Made by a program: the position numbers and the translations under genes
In this document: in pieces, positions 1-11,399 of the stretch
Layout: the number at the start of each line of letters is the position of its first letter
Numbering within the stretch: the first letter of the stretch is position 1
NCBI GenBank assembly: GCA_029706075.1
Contig: JAINUG010000114.1
Span: forward strand, 2,604,001 to 2,668,000
Length of the DNA stretch: 64,000 bases
Reading direction: 5' to 3'
Source of the DNA: Aldrovandia affinis
Lineage: Eukaryota > Chordata > Actinopteri > Notacanthiformes > Halosauridae
The notes under the pieces: generated by a model
The model's database searches: none
Told to the model about the DNA's origin: nothing
Seen by the model: only the letters and a program-made list of their open reading frames with translations

Positions 1-344
1 GAATAGCATTAATTAACCGTTCCATTAGATCTGTTTTATACCGAGCAGTCCTGTGTTCAGTCAGTTGTCCTTGTCCAGCAGTAGCACAGCCCGGATTCAT
101 CGCTGCCTGGTATTCAGAAATGCCTACCTGAAACCTTGATAAAAATGTTGGCTAGTGAGGTTATATTTACTGTTGTGACATAACTATTTTCGTACATTAT
201 GCTGATATTAGTCACAAACCCATATTATTATAGCACTATGGAACATAAATTAGCCATATTAAAGTATTATCAACAATGACTTGAGCTCCCTATGAATGAT
301 GAGTATTAATAATTGTGCTCGGTATGTTTTGTCTGTTTGTCCAG

Positions 345-2744
345 TGGGACCCCATGATCACCACCCTGCCTGGCCTGTACTTGGTGTCCGTGGGGGTGAT
401 TAAACCTCTTGCCTGGTTGGCTGGGTGGACAGGGAAGGTGGTGTGCTCCACCGGAATGCTGCGTTTCGTCAATTTACTCTTCAATGGCGGAAACCTCTAC
501 CTTCTGTATCTCATCATATATAAACTCCACCTCAAAGACAAGGTCAGTTACAATACAATCTGGATAACTGCATTTTTGGGTGAACGCTGTGATTATATGC
601 ACTTAACTGTACTATGCAAATAACAGGAGTTGTTATGCGTATGCAGTATTACAGTACCTTCCAAAATTATTCACCCCCTTGATAAAGATGACCAAAGAAG
701 GCTTTATAAACGAAATAATACAGGTAATGAGCCATATTGTATGCTCAAAATGGGACAATGATTTTCTTTTATACTAATACAATTGCTCAAAGAAAGAAAA
801 AGTTAATTACAATTACGTAATTCAGCTGATACTCTTATCCAATGCAACAAGTGCATTCCACTGAGTGGGGTGAGACAGCATATCACATACATAGTCGGTA
901 CAACTTCTTTACAAAATATCTGCTAGGAGCACACACAGAGCTACTAGGGAAAAAGGAGGAAATAATTTTGTAAATAATTTGTATTTAAAGGGGATAAGCC
1001 AGGGTTAAGTTCCTGTTTGATCCGTGTTCGAGATATGCTAGGGAGAGGAATGGGAGTGGTGGAGCCATGGTACAGTTTGAAGAGGTGGATTTTCCATCTG
1101 CAAGAGAATATATGCAGCTACTTGCCAGCTGTCCTGGCAGTGGTGGGTAGGTGTTTCCATCACTGGTAAGCCAGAACAGACAGGCCCCAGAGAAGCACCA
1201 CATCATGGGTGGCTGCTGTTTTTTTAGGGATGACTTTAAACTTAATGCAAACTGCTATTGGGAGCCAGTGAAGGGTGCATAGGAGTGGAGTGGCATCTGA
1301 AAGATGAGGCCCATCTTTCAGATGACCAGATGTCTGCCAAACATGCAGATATGCATGTCACCACCTGTGTGTCAGACGGGGGGGGAAAGAAAGAAGTTGG
1401 GGGGTGGTGTATGAATAATTGCGTGTGAATAATTTTGGAGGGTAATGTATGTAGTCATAATAAATTGACGTCCGTGCTTTTTTAAATAGCCTAGCCTTAG
1501 GGCTTCAGTACTTTTTTCTATCAATGGTACAGTATCAAATGTATTAGATTTTTCTCAATTCTAGTGTACAGCCTTGTACAGCTAATATCAAAGAATTGTA
1601 CTTGTGTTTTAACTCCTGATTCATATTTATTAAACCATAATCTGCCACTGTAACAGTAGCTGTTGGACTTATTTTCTCGTTCCAGGCTCGAGCTGCATCG
1701 CGTAGAGTGCTGTCCGCCTTGTGTCTCTCCACTTTCCCTGTGCTCTACTTCTTCACTTTTCTCTACTACACGGATGCCGGCTCCACCTTCTTTGTCCTCT
1801 TTGCATACCTTATGTCCCTCTATGGGAGTCATAAAGCGGCCGCTCTTCTTGGTGGCTGTGCCATCCTTTTCCGCCAGACCAACATCATTTGGGTGGCATT
1901 CTGTGCCGGTACGGTGGTCGCCCAGAAGCTGGACGAGAGTTGGAAAACTGAGCAGTCCAAGAAAAAAGAGGAAAAATGGCCCTCGCAAATTCCACTCTCG
2001 TTGGCCGGGGCTGGGAAGGTGACGCACTTCCTGTTGGAATATATCATGACCCCAAGCAACGTGAAGTCTGTGCTCTTGATTGCTTGGCCTTACGCTGTCG
2101 TTGCGATGGGCTTCCTGGTGTTCGTCCTATTCAATGGCGGGATCGTGGTGGGGGACCGGACCAGCCACGAGGCCTGTTTGAACTTCCCTCAGCTCTTTTA
2201 TTTTTTCTCCTTTACGCTCGTCTTCTCAGTCCCCGCATCGTTCTCCTACCGCAGGGCTGTGAGCTTTTTCCATTCCCTGAAGAAGCAGCCCTCGCTGTAC
2301 CTCCTGCTCACCATTGCCTCCTTCTTCCTGGTGTGGAAATTCACCTTTGTTCACAAGTACCTACTTGCCGACAACAGGCACTATCCTTTCTACGTGTGGA
2401 GGAAGGTCTTCCAGAGGCACGAGCTAGTGCCCTTCCTCTTGGTGCCAGGGTACGTCTTTGCCACGTGGAACTTCCTGGAATCCCTTAAGTCCAAGTCTCT
2501 CTTCTGGAACCTGGCATTTTTGGCCTGTCTCACTGCCGCCACGGTTCCACAGAAGCTTCTGGAATTCCGTTACTTCATCCTGCCCTACCTGCTGTACAGG
2601 GTCCACATCCCCCTGCCCTCCATGCCCCGGCTGCTCCTGGAGCTTGGCCTGTACACCACGGTCAACACTGCCACACTCTACATCTTCATCAACAGAACAT
2701 TTCATTGGCCTGACTCCACCGCTGTGCAGAGGTTTATGTGGTGA
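345..2744 (+). CDS. alg10: ALG10 alpha-1,2-glucosyltransferase, last two coding exons (345-542 and 1686-2744); 5' part outside window
   Basis: DIE2/ALG10 family, ER-membrane glucosyltransferase (GT59) that adds the third and last glucose to the dolichol-linked oligosaccharide used for N-glycosylation. Exon 345-542 follows a pyrimidine-rich acceptor ending CAG and ends AAG before donor GTCAGT; it starts with WDPMITTLPGLYL, the family's conserved N-terminal segment. The terminal exon follows acceptor TTCCAG at 1681-1685, joins in phase 0 and ends with TGA at 2742-2744. Family landmarks include YFFTFLYYTDAGSTFF, YGSHK, FRQTNIIW and LLADNRHYPFY, among about ten hydrophobic segments. The two exons give 418 residues; the family is usually about 470, so roughly 50 N-terminal residues lie on an exon left of the window. 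No disabling lesion is seen. The GTG at 1707 is inside the exon and is not a start. Confidence 0.95.
652..1447. mobile_element. Non-autonomous Tc1/mariner-type element in the alg10 intron
   Basis: The start (CAGTACCTTCCAAAATTATT, preceded by TA at 650-651) is a near-perfect inverted copy of the end (AATAATTTTGGAGGGTAATG, followed by TA at 1448-1449). TA target-site duplication and CAGT termini fit Tc1/mariner. The 796-bp body has no transposase ORF. Confidence 0.8.
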
Positions 2745-2900
2745 ATGGGAACTTGGTGATGGGGGGCTGTACATAGCTGATTTTTTACTGGTTGAATCGT
2801 CTGTTTGGGTGGGGGTTATTACTAAAGATTACTGAAGTCTTAAGAGCTGCAAATGTATTTTCTTATACTGGTCAATAAATGCACAAACCAAAATGAGACA
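2745..2900 (+). terminator. alg10: alg10 3' UTR and polyadenylation signal
   Basis: A canonical AATAAA lies at 2874-2879, 130 bases after the alg10 stop codon. A second AATAAA followed by an A-run at about 3774-3787 could be a distal site. The sequence between is AT-rich with no gene-like ORF. Confidence 0.7.
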
Positions 2901-5900
2901 AAGCCATATGATTAGCAGGTAATGTAAAATTGTATATGGTTGAACTTAATGTGAAATCTCACACTATGGTCATCATCCTTTTTCTGAAGACAATTTCTGA
3001 TACTGCATCTATGTCATCCTTTTTATGTTGTAACAAGTGTTACCGTGGATCGTTGAGATAAAAGTTTTGCACTCTCCGATGAGTAAGGAAGGTCCATGCG
3101 ATTGTATAAAATGTCCTGTTCTATTGCTGATCAAGAAGAATAGGGATTAAACATTATACTCCGGTGGTAAAATAAACAATCCGGTGGTATAATATGTAAA
3201 CTGCAAACACAGTCATCGTTTTTACATCACTATGGACTATGTTTAAGACATCAGCTATAAAGTTTTTTTTAATTATTGATTTGACTGTTCTTACATTAGA
3301 GTTGGTTTTTTTGTCAGATGTTCTTCTGTTTTTTGTTTGTTTTGATTTCTTTTCTGTTTCATTTTGTGTTTCTTTGACACTGATTTAGGACACATCACTC
3401 TCAGTACAGCTCTGTTATGTTATTTCAGCATTGTAAATGCATGAAAAATTGCCAGACATCAATATGTGAAACTGTCCACGTAGTAAAGGTGTGTAGATTA
3501 TGTTCAGTATGAAGTAGTTACAGGAATATTAGTTGTGCTGTTGGACTGATTGTGCTTTTCTTTAAAGTTATGAATTTGATGATTTTGTTTAATTATATTA
3601 TTTGTTGTACGGTACCCTGTATAATTCATTCCAATACTACATTGTTTTATGGTTTAAAGGTTTTTATGTGTTGATGCATTCAAATTATTCCTGTGGTGCC
3701 AACATACTATTGGTAACAATTATTGTGTACTTTGCATTAACATTTTCTTTTGTTTTATTTTCAAGACCATCAAATAAAAAAAAAAAACGGATGATGTTGC
3801 TTTCAAGTGGAATGGTTTATTGGATGTATTAACAATGTTACTTTCAATCTTAAAATCCTGCTATTTTATAAGAGAGACTGCTGAACAGCCTTAGGCAGTT
3901 CTGTGATTGTCCAGTAGATGGCAGTTGTGCACTGTGCTCCACTATACTTTCAGATTGGTTTGATTTGAACTGCACAGGAAAGATTGTATTACTCACAGGG
4001 TCACGGTGTTGCATTTTGTGGTGATGGATTTGGACACCAGGGAAGAAAAAGATTGGAGTATTAAAGAGCTTCTTTTTATGAGTAATGGCAGGTGAATATG
4101 TGCTGTAATACGCAGAGGGAGTCTTTACAGCACTGCATATTAAGAACCTAGCTTTGATGCCAATCTAATCACATCTGAAGAAGGTGTATTTTGGGATTAT
4201 AGTTTTAAGAAAAATAAAGCAATAATAAATGCATGGATTTAGTTACCTGTTGGATAGAAAATTGATCATTTGTTTGAAAAATTATTTGCCTATATATTTA
4301 TGCAATTATGCTTATTTATACTTCGAAGAGTCACGGTACGATTTATTAGTGATGGCAGAGTGAAGCAAAATAGAACTGCAAAATAGGTGAAGCTGCTACC
4401 ACTTGCAGTGTTACGTTATTAATAACATAATTACAGTTGCAATGTGTGCGGTTACTTCAAAGAAGTCAGTGACTGACAGCACATGGTAGCTCCACCCAGT
4501 TTGAGTCCATACTTCACCTTAATCACCTCACCAAAGATTTACTGTATCTCTTTAATCATATTGTTTAATGTGTTGCACTTTAGGAGAATGTCCTTTTTTT
4601 CCCCCTTGAGTGATAATTCACATCACCTCGACTCTGCATTGCTCCATTTGACCAAGTGTTCAAGTCATTAAATATCATTCTGATAACATGGCTGCATGCT
4701 GGCAGCAGAGGAATCCTCTACATCCGGGCTATCGGACTCCTCAGGCTCCTGGAGGGATTGGCTCCAGCCTCTATCATTCAATCTGTTTGACATCACATTT
4801 TAGCAAGTAATGAATCACAGCTGGATATTTAAATTGTGCCCAATACTACTGAAATAATTCACTGCTGTGTGTTTTCTGAAATGCATGGCGGTGAGTGTAC
4901 GGAGCTAATTATGCTAATAATGCATCAATGAGTTTGCAGGAAAAGCTCCCAGTATGCTTCAAGGAAGAAAGTTCATTTGTGGGTGGAATATTTATGGGGC
5001 CAACTGTAGGAGAAAGAAAGAAAATTCGAATGCAACATGAACCGAGCCACCCGCATGGATCATTCAGAGCCCGATGACATTGCTTGTTCAGGTCTGGGCT
5101 ATGTTATTAACTATGAATGGGAGTCTGCAGCAGGCAGAAAGTAGTTGGTTTCATCCCATTGAGGTTGACTGGGCTTAAGTTGACATGGGTTACCGCTGCG
5201 TTACCAGTTGTCAGTGAGAGATGCACTACTCCTTCAACCAGTGCTAGTTCTCCTGTAGTACACTGTGGCTTGTAATATGGAAAAGAGTCGCTGACTTGTA
5301 GTCAGAATTGGAAAAGGGCACATGCCTCGGCTGCAGTGCTCTTTGTGCAAATGTGAGTGGCAAATTGTGAAATAAGACAATAGTACAATTAGTGGGTCCA
5401 AAAAAATGCCCTTATACCAGTATAACAATTATTTCAGGAACTACTGTGTAGTAATACAGTGTTAGATAATAAGCCCATGGTAACATGGAACAGATTTTTT
5501 ACGGTTTGAGTAATTTCTCGGGATATATTAACAAATCCCATCTTCTTCAACCTGACCCTAAATCCAATCTCCACTCATGTCAAACTTAAGTCAGACCCTT
5601 AATCTTATCCCTGCCCCAAACCTAAATCTAACCACAAACATCTTAAATATAACCACCCCAACCTTTGGTATAATTGTACAACTTTTTTACAGTAGTCATA
5701 AAACTATCCAGTGGTAACGTGTTTTTTCCAATAAAAACATATAATATACGTAACTATAGTGTGATCAAAGATAGTAAAATCAGATGTGACCCTGGGTTCC
5801 TATATTGATAGATGTGGTGTTGTTAAACAATGCTTTGTTCATATTGTGATATACAGTATGCTTCATTGTGCATCTGCATACAAAACAACAGGCCACCACA

Positions 5901-7139
5901 GGTCCATTATAAAGATTTTATTTCTCTGCAGAAAAGAATGATGCTCTGTATCACAGGTGCCTTCCTGTTCAGAAGAGGAGCTGCACAATTAGCTAAGATA
6001 ACACTAGAAATGACAGAATTAGTCATACTGCAATGCTTTTGCTAATGAGAAGAGGGCTTGAAAAATGCTTGATTGTGAGGTGGCACGGACTCACAATTAA
6101 ATTTGTATAGAATGCAGTCACTAAAAGATTTACTGCCATTGCATTTACTGACAAAATGTGAACTGTTTATTTGTCTAATTGATTTTAAAGCTATTAGCAG
6201 TGCTCATGCCACCTGACTAGACACTAATTTCTGCTTGTGTTAGACTGTGGAGCGAGGTTTAAATAATGTGAAAGGGACTATCAACACACATTTGACACAG
6301 TTGCCCATCCAGATTGTTTCTATTACCACAGGTTAGATTTAGGAGGTTGGAGAGTTGGAGGTAGGAGATAGATATAGATTTAAGGATTAGGCTTGTTTAG
6401 TCCTATTTTTCTCAGGAAAAGTAGTATGTTGTATGGCAGAGTTGCCTTTGTTTTGCCACAGAATGGCTATGGGGGTCTTTGGAACAGTGGAACTTTCCAG
6501 GGGCAGGTTTGTCACTCTCGTGGGGTGTGAGACTGCAAGAGTGTGAACTGTTACCCAGAAGGTTGTTCCAAAGGCCATAATTGGTCATTATTCAATCAGT
6601 TAATTGGTGTGGATGTCAAGTGATTATTCACTTGACTGATTGTGTTTGTGTGTGAGAATGTGAGTGGGTGTGGTTTGTCCATTTTTTTGGTGTTTTTGTG
6701 ATTAGGTGTGTGAATGATAGACCGGTGATTGCCTCACGCATCCCACCTGAGCCAGGCAGAAAGTAAGCCTATTTAAGAGCAGGTGGGTGTGTGTGTGCGT
6801 GTATTGCTTACTATCTGCTGCTCGGCTCACATCCGGGGATTTGTCACGTAGCGTGTGACATAGTATCAATATCTTAGGAAAATAAACTTCAATCTGATAC
6901 TTTAAGTTGAAGACAAAAGCAATGCAGGATGATTGGCTAGCCCCCTTACATTTTTATCAATTTAATTGAAAAGGGGGACTCAAGAAGAGACCAAAAATGT
7001 ACTTTTGATACTAATCTAAAAGAAAAAAAAACTACTTTATGCTGAGAAGCACTTCTGAGATGTTAGCTACATCATGTAATCAGGCTGTGAGATAGTTGCT
7101 GTGAAAGCGGAACAATATTAGCTGATTATGCGGGTTAGA
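2900..7139. other. AT-rich intergenic region
   Basis: No gene-like ORF is recognised; all ORFs are short and without family features. Around 5550-5660 there is a degenerate CCTAAAC-type low-complexity stretch. At about 6430-6864 there is a partial copy of the LTR-like repeat also seen at 44.6-45.7 and 51.1-52.1 kb, ending GTCACGTAGCGTGTGACA. Confidence 0.6.
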
Positions 7140-7405
7140 ATAAGACTGAAAGTAACTGAGCGACTTTGACAAGGGCCAAATTGTGATGGCTAGACGACTG
7201 GGTCCGAGCATCTCCAAAACGGCAGGTTTTGTGGGGTGTTCCCGATATGCAGTGGTTAGTACTTACCAAAAGTGGTCCAAGGAAGGACAACTGATGAACT
7301 GGCGACAGGGTCATGGGCGCCCATGGCTCATTGATGCACTTGGGGAGCGAAGGCTAGCCCATCTGTTCCGATCCCACAAAATTCAGTGTAGAGTCTGTTC
7401 CCACA
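7140..7405 (+). mobile_element. Tc1-like transposase fragment, N-terminal helix-turn-helix part
   Basis: The plus-strand frame from 7186 reads [20 protein letters not shown], then a KWSKEG motif and a GHGRP hinge, typical of the paired-type DNA-binding half of fish Tc1 transposases. The catalytic half is missing; similarity stops near 7405. Confidence 0.85.
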
Positions 7406-7427
7406 TGACATGATTGTTCCGGATAGA

Positions 7428-7697
7428 TTAGTCAATGCAGGATGTATGTAGACTTTTCAGTTTTCGAATGATCTGGGCCTTCTGTCTCATTATACCTTGT
7501 TCGCGTAGGATGTCTGTTATTTTGTCGTAGCCCACGGCATCTATGACCGTGCCACAGAGCTGTCGGTTAATTTCGTAGTCTGCGTGGATAGGCAAAATTT
7601 CCCTTGTCTCAGAGCCGATGTCCAATTTACTGTAAATATTCACACATCCTTCTGTCATGAATGTGTAATCTCTGCACAGGAATTCTGTCTCATTCAT
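7428..7697 (-). CDS. Unrecognised intact 89-codon ORF
   Basis: ATG at 7697 sits in a favourable context (four A's before it) and the frame stays open to TAA at 7428-7430. The protein is acidic at the start and basic at the end, with no signal peptide or membrane segment; the part with INRQLCGTVIDAVGYDKI and LREQGIMRQKAQIIRKLKSL looks helical and folded. Codon use resembles a real gene more than the surrounding AT-rich repeats. It abuts the Tc1 fragment. I do not recognise the family: it could be a small single-exon gene, one exon of a larger gene, a retrocopy, or a gene fragment carried by an element. Confidence 0.35.
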   Translation of the reverse strand: MNETEFLCRDYTFMTEGCVNIYSKLDIGSETREILPIHADYEINRQLCGTVIDAVGYDKITDILREQGIMRQKAQIIRKLKSLHTSCID

Positions 7698-8036
7698 TTT
7701 TGAAGATGAGAGGGAACCCTGAATGTCATCATTAGAGTTTAATGGTTTGAAAACTCTTTACCCTAGATGGTTGTTTAATACATTTAACCTCAATACAGTT
7801 TAGAAATATATAATACTCTGCCCCCTGGGTTATATACAGTGCAGTTGTGTATTTATAAAGGGTTCTGCAGTTTAATAGTATGGGGTTTTGTAGTTACCGT
7901 TTAGTTTAGTTATAAAGGGTATATAGTGTTGATGGTACTATGGTACAGTGTGCTGATATTGGTCATCTGTGTTATTGGGACACTGTTTCCTTGTGACAAC
8001 GTGGCCTGTATTCTGTGATTTCTGTACTCCTACCCC

Positions 8037-8335
8037 GGTCCAGTCTGACATCCGGATGCAGAAGGTGGGATCGGACGACGACCCGGAGGTGTTTGTGGCT
8101 CTCTTGCCTGCATGTCTGAGTGGGCATTACTGCTCCTCCCGCTTCTCTCGGGAGAGAGCCAGATAGCGGCCCACAGTGTGCTGGCTAGCGCCATGGCTGA
8201 CTACCTGAACCTCTGGGCCACCATCTTGGAGAGAGTGGGGTCGTCTTCCCCAGCCCCTCCCCAATCCAATACCCACTCCCAAACTTGGGCCACACCCCCC
8301 GACTCCTGTCCCGAACCCATTTCCCCCCCGTAGCC
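8037..8335 (+). mobile_element. Gag fragment of a Gypsy-type LTR retrotransposon
   Basis: Two overlapping frames together look like a degraded SCAN-like capsid region: frame one reads MQKVGSDDDPEVFVALL, the next reads SEWALLLLPLLSGESQIAA and then a proline-rich tail. A frameshift near 8110 breaks it. No protease, reverse transcriptase or LTR is seen nearby. Confidence 0.6.
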
Positions 8336-8771
8336 CCCACCATTAATCGCTACTGGCAGATTCCCTTGTCTCTGGTGTCCAGGGAGAAATCGGCATTCTC
8401 TACTCGGTTCGATTCGGTTTACACCAATTCCTGACCTAATGGTTAATGGCGGCTAATGGATAGGCTACTTCAACCGCATGCTGTATATGCTGACGACATT
8501 GCACGTGGGACTTGAAAGTCCTAAGGTAGGTTTTGGATTCTCTAAATATGACCTGTGTTTGCCCTGCATTAGACTTTTCTGATTGTCTTTCCAAAATATT
8601 AAGGTTAGCTGATGAGTGACAGTCCTCAGTTTCCTTGGAGACCACACCATTCTGAGTTTGAGCAAACTTGTCTTTTACTAGAGCAGTTATCTCAGCCGTG
8701 GTTCATTTCAGAAGAGAGTCCATGCAAGAGTCAGCTGCATTTGAAACGTAAACATGCATGCATTTTCTTAC

Positions 8772-8775
<4 letters not shown>

Positions 8776-8813
<38 letters not shown>
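8776..8813. repeat. (AT)n microsatellite
   Basis: Uninterrupted TA dinucleotides, about 19 units. Confidence 0.95.
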
Positions 8814-8817
<4 letters not shown>

Positions 8818-9879
8818 TAATTTTTTACATTAATGTGGTCAGTTAATTGTAATTGTAAAATGTGTTACCGGCACTCCACTTCGTTTGGTGGATGTTTACA
8901 AGCGAACAAATTGCTACCAAAAGGAGACCACTTCTGGTAACAACCAGGGATGCAATTTCAAAATAAAATTAGAATCTGGTTCAAAAATAGTTTTAAAATG
9001 CACCAATCATGTGTTTAAATTAAAATTAAAATTAGGATTAAAATGAACTCTTTAGCAAAAAGATTCACTTCGGATGTCAACTATTGCAGAGCTTGCGGAA
9101 GTAGTTGAACCGCATGGCACATCATGTATAGGAAACATGGGTGGCCACCATGCCAGGTGGTGAGTGGATGAAAGACAAACAAAAATGAGGATTCCAATAG
9201 GCTAATGGCCAGTTTATTCTATTAGTAGTCCTCTCCAGGCTGTGGGAGGGAACAGGAACACCTGACAGCAGTCAAAAGGGAGACGCCACTCCTCCCTCCA
9301 CCAGTGTCACAGGTGCTTACCTATTTAGTTACCAGTGCTTACCTATTTAGTTTGAAAACCGGAACTAGTTAGCACCAGGAAAGAACACAGGGTGCAAGGT
9401 CTCCTTTAGTGATAACTATCTTTACGATAGTTTGTGCTTTGCATAAGTTTAATTATGTATTGTTTGCAGATCTACGAATATGTGGATGTGTCAGTACAAT
9501 TATCGAGGTCCACTATGACTCCAAATAACAACTAATAAAAATATGAACCAGATCTGATCTAATTTGTTCTTTTGTAAATATTACGGTCTGAAGTTGTTGC
9601 ATTGCATTGAAAACTCTTTTGTTTCTGGAGTAAAATGGAGTCCATGGGGGTAATTGGGAGAACATTTGCACAGGGGTAAGATTATCAGATTCATTAACTC
9701 TGTTGTCTTGTTAACTCTGAATATGTTTATAATTAAAAAGCTGTTTCAACACCTCTGTGTCTTCATCGGGGATACTAGTCAGGTAAACATGGCCACAAGG
9801 CAAAGCCAGTATGGAGGCAGGTGAGTGCCTAATAAAGGCCTTGTAGAAAAAATAATAATAATTACTAACCTTTTTCTTC

Positions 9880-10040
9880 CCAGTGTCACAGGTATGGTAC
9901 GCAGCTGCCTGCAACGATGTCTATCGCTGTATTACTGCACTGATCTCTTGCGTGAACTATGATTGTTCCTACCATGTATTAATGCACATCTTGTAAGTCA
10001 CTCTGGATAAGAGCGTCTGCTAAATGCTTAAAATGTAAAA
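9880..10040 (+). repeat. L2-like LINE / V-SINE tail fragment
   Basis: Ends with a GTAAGTCACTCTGGATAAG-type block followed by AGCGTCTGCTAAATG, the tail shared by fish L2-like LINEs and V-SINEs. The same unit, including a GGTATGGTACGCAGCTGCCTG block, recurs at about 34.6-34.75 kb. Confidence 0.75.
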
Positions 10041-10432
10041 AGTAAAATGTAGAGAGTAAATATCAGCCTCTAGAGCAGGGTTCCCCAAATCTTGGTGGTG
10101 TGACCGCTGCTGTTTTCCCCACCCATCCTTTTACCTGGTAGTCAGGTGTGAAGACACTCTGGCCAATCAATTGCATTAATTGTTCAATTAATTACCTGAG
10201 AGAAAGCAAAGCCAGGACCGAATCCGGATTCATGGATTCAGACCATGCAGATGAAAGCTAACATTTCACTTCCTAACTGAGCCAAGCCCAGTGCAATATA
10301 AACCCATGTGCTGTTTACTCCTGTTTAGTCAATTCATGATTGATCCAGAAATATGGTAATGACAGGAGCACTTTTAGAAATTTGGTAGATAAAATAATCA
10401 AGACATCACATGATCCACAGTAGAATGACACA

Positions 10433-10600
10433 CACACACTACCAGTCAAAAGTTTTAGAACACCCCCATTTTCCAGTTTTTACTGAAATTTACGCAGTTA
10501 GTCCAGCGAATAACCTGAAATGGTACAAAGGTAAGCGGTAAACTGCCAGAGGTTAAAAAAAACCATACATACACACACACACACACACACACACATACTG
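10433..10600. repeat. DNA-transposon end fragment and (AC)n microsatellite
   Basis: ACTACCAGTCAAAAGTTTTA at about 10440 resembles a Tc1-type terminal repeat common in fish. It is followed by an (AC)n tract at about 10570-10595. Confidence 0.6.
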
Positions 10601-10617
10601 TATCAGGTCATCTAGAT

Positions 10618-11392
10618 CAGGGTTTCTCAAACTTTTTTACTCCACGACCCCATTTCATGGGTGGGAAAAAATCGCGACCCCATACATAAATGATAGTGCA
10701 ATTACAACGCTGAAAAACTAGTCCAGAAACATATATTGGTGGTCTATTTCCAAAATAGTAGCAAATGCATTCACCGGCTATATCTTTATGAAAAACAAAT
10801 AAAACAGACTTAATAGTAGCAAATACAGTACATTCACAGGCTATATCTTTATGAAAAATAAAACGGACTGCTTAGCCTACTTAATGGGATGGATGTGCTT
10901 GGAGTGTTGAACACAGTTCATCGATGCGTGGCTGCGCTGGGCTGAGAAAGAGGCGGAGATCCCCTTCAACTCTCAGACGCGATCTATATTTATTTGTAAT
11001 TAAAGTCAATGCCGAAAACCCGGATTCACACAGGTAAGTTGACGCGAAGGGGACAAGCTTTCTCAATGCAGCATTAGACAACTCGGGGTATTCACTGCGC
11101 ACCGATATCCAGAAATTTGCGAGGGGTTGCCCCGTGAAACTGGCTTTTAATGATTCGTCGCATGAAAGATCAATCAGCGCCTCCTGCTGGGTAAGTGGTA
11201 GGACTGTTATGTTGTCAGTAACAAATGGATTTCGGATCCAATTGTCTGCGCTCGCTTTTTCGGGGAAGTAGTTCTGAAACTGTCCTATGAGCCCTATGAG
11301 CGCTTATTTAAATGTTTAATTTTTTTGGCGACCCCATCATGACCCTTTGGCGACCCCAAGTGGGCTCGCGACCCATAGTTTGAGAACCGCTG
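10618..11392 (-). mobile_element. hAT element with transposase C-terminal remnant
   Basis: Flanked by a perfect 8-bp duplication ATCTAGAT (10610-10617 and 11393-11400). Ends are inverted (CAGGGTTTCTCAAACT against AGTTTGAGAACCGCTG). The minus-strand ORF at 10881-11102 carries the hAT dimerisation end, with STYLCESGFSALTLI and LSPAQPRIDELCS, as in ZBED-type transposases. At 775 bp the element is internally deleted. The same family recurs at 62.2 and 63.8 kb. Confidence 0.9.
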
Positions 11393-11399
11393 ATCTAGA

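Noticed and set aside
1521-2835. ORFs overlapping the last alg10 exon in other frames
   Set aside because: Shadow frames of a GC-richer coding exon; the ALG10 frame has clear family motifs.
8776-10600. CRISPR-like or regulatory repeats
   Set aside because: Only simple AT and AC microsatellites; no spaced direct repeats with unique spacers. The window is eukaryotic.
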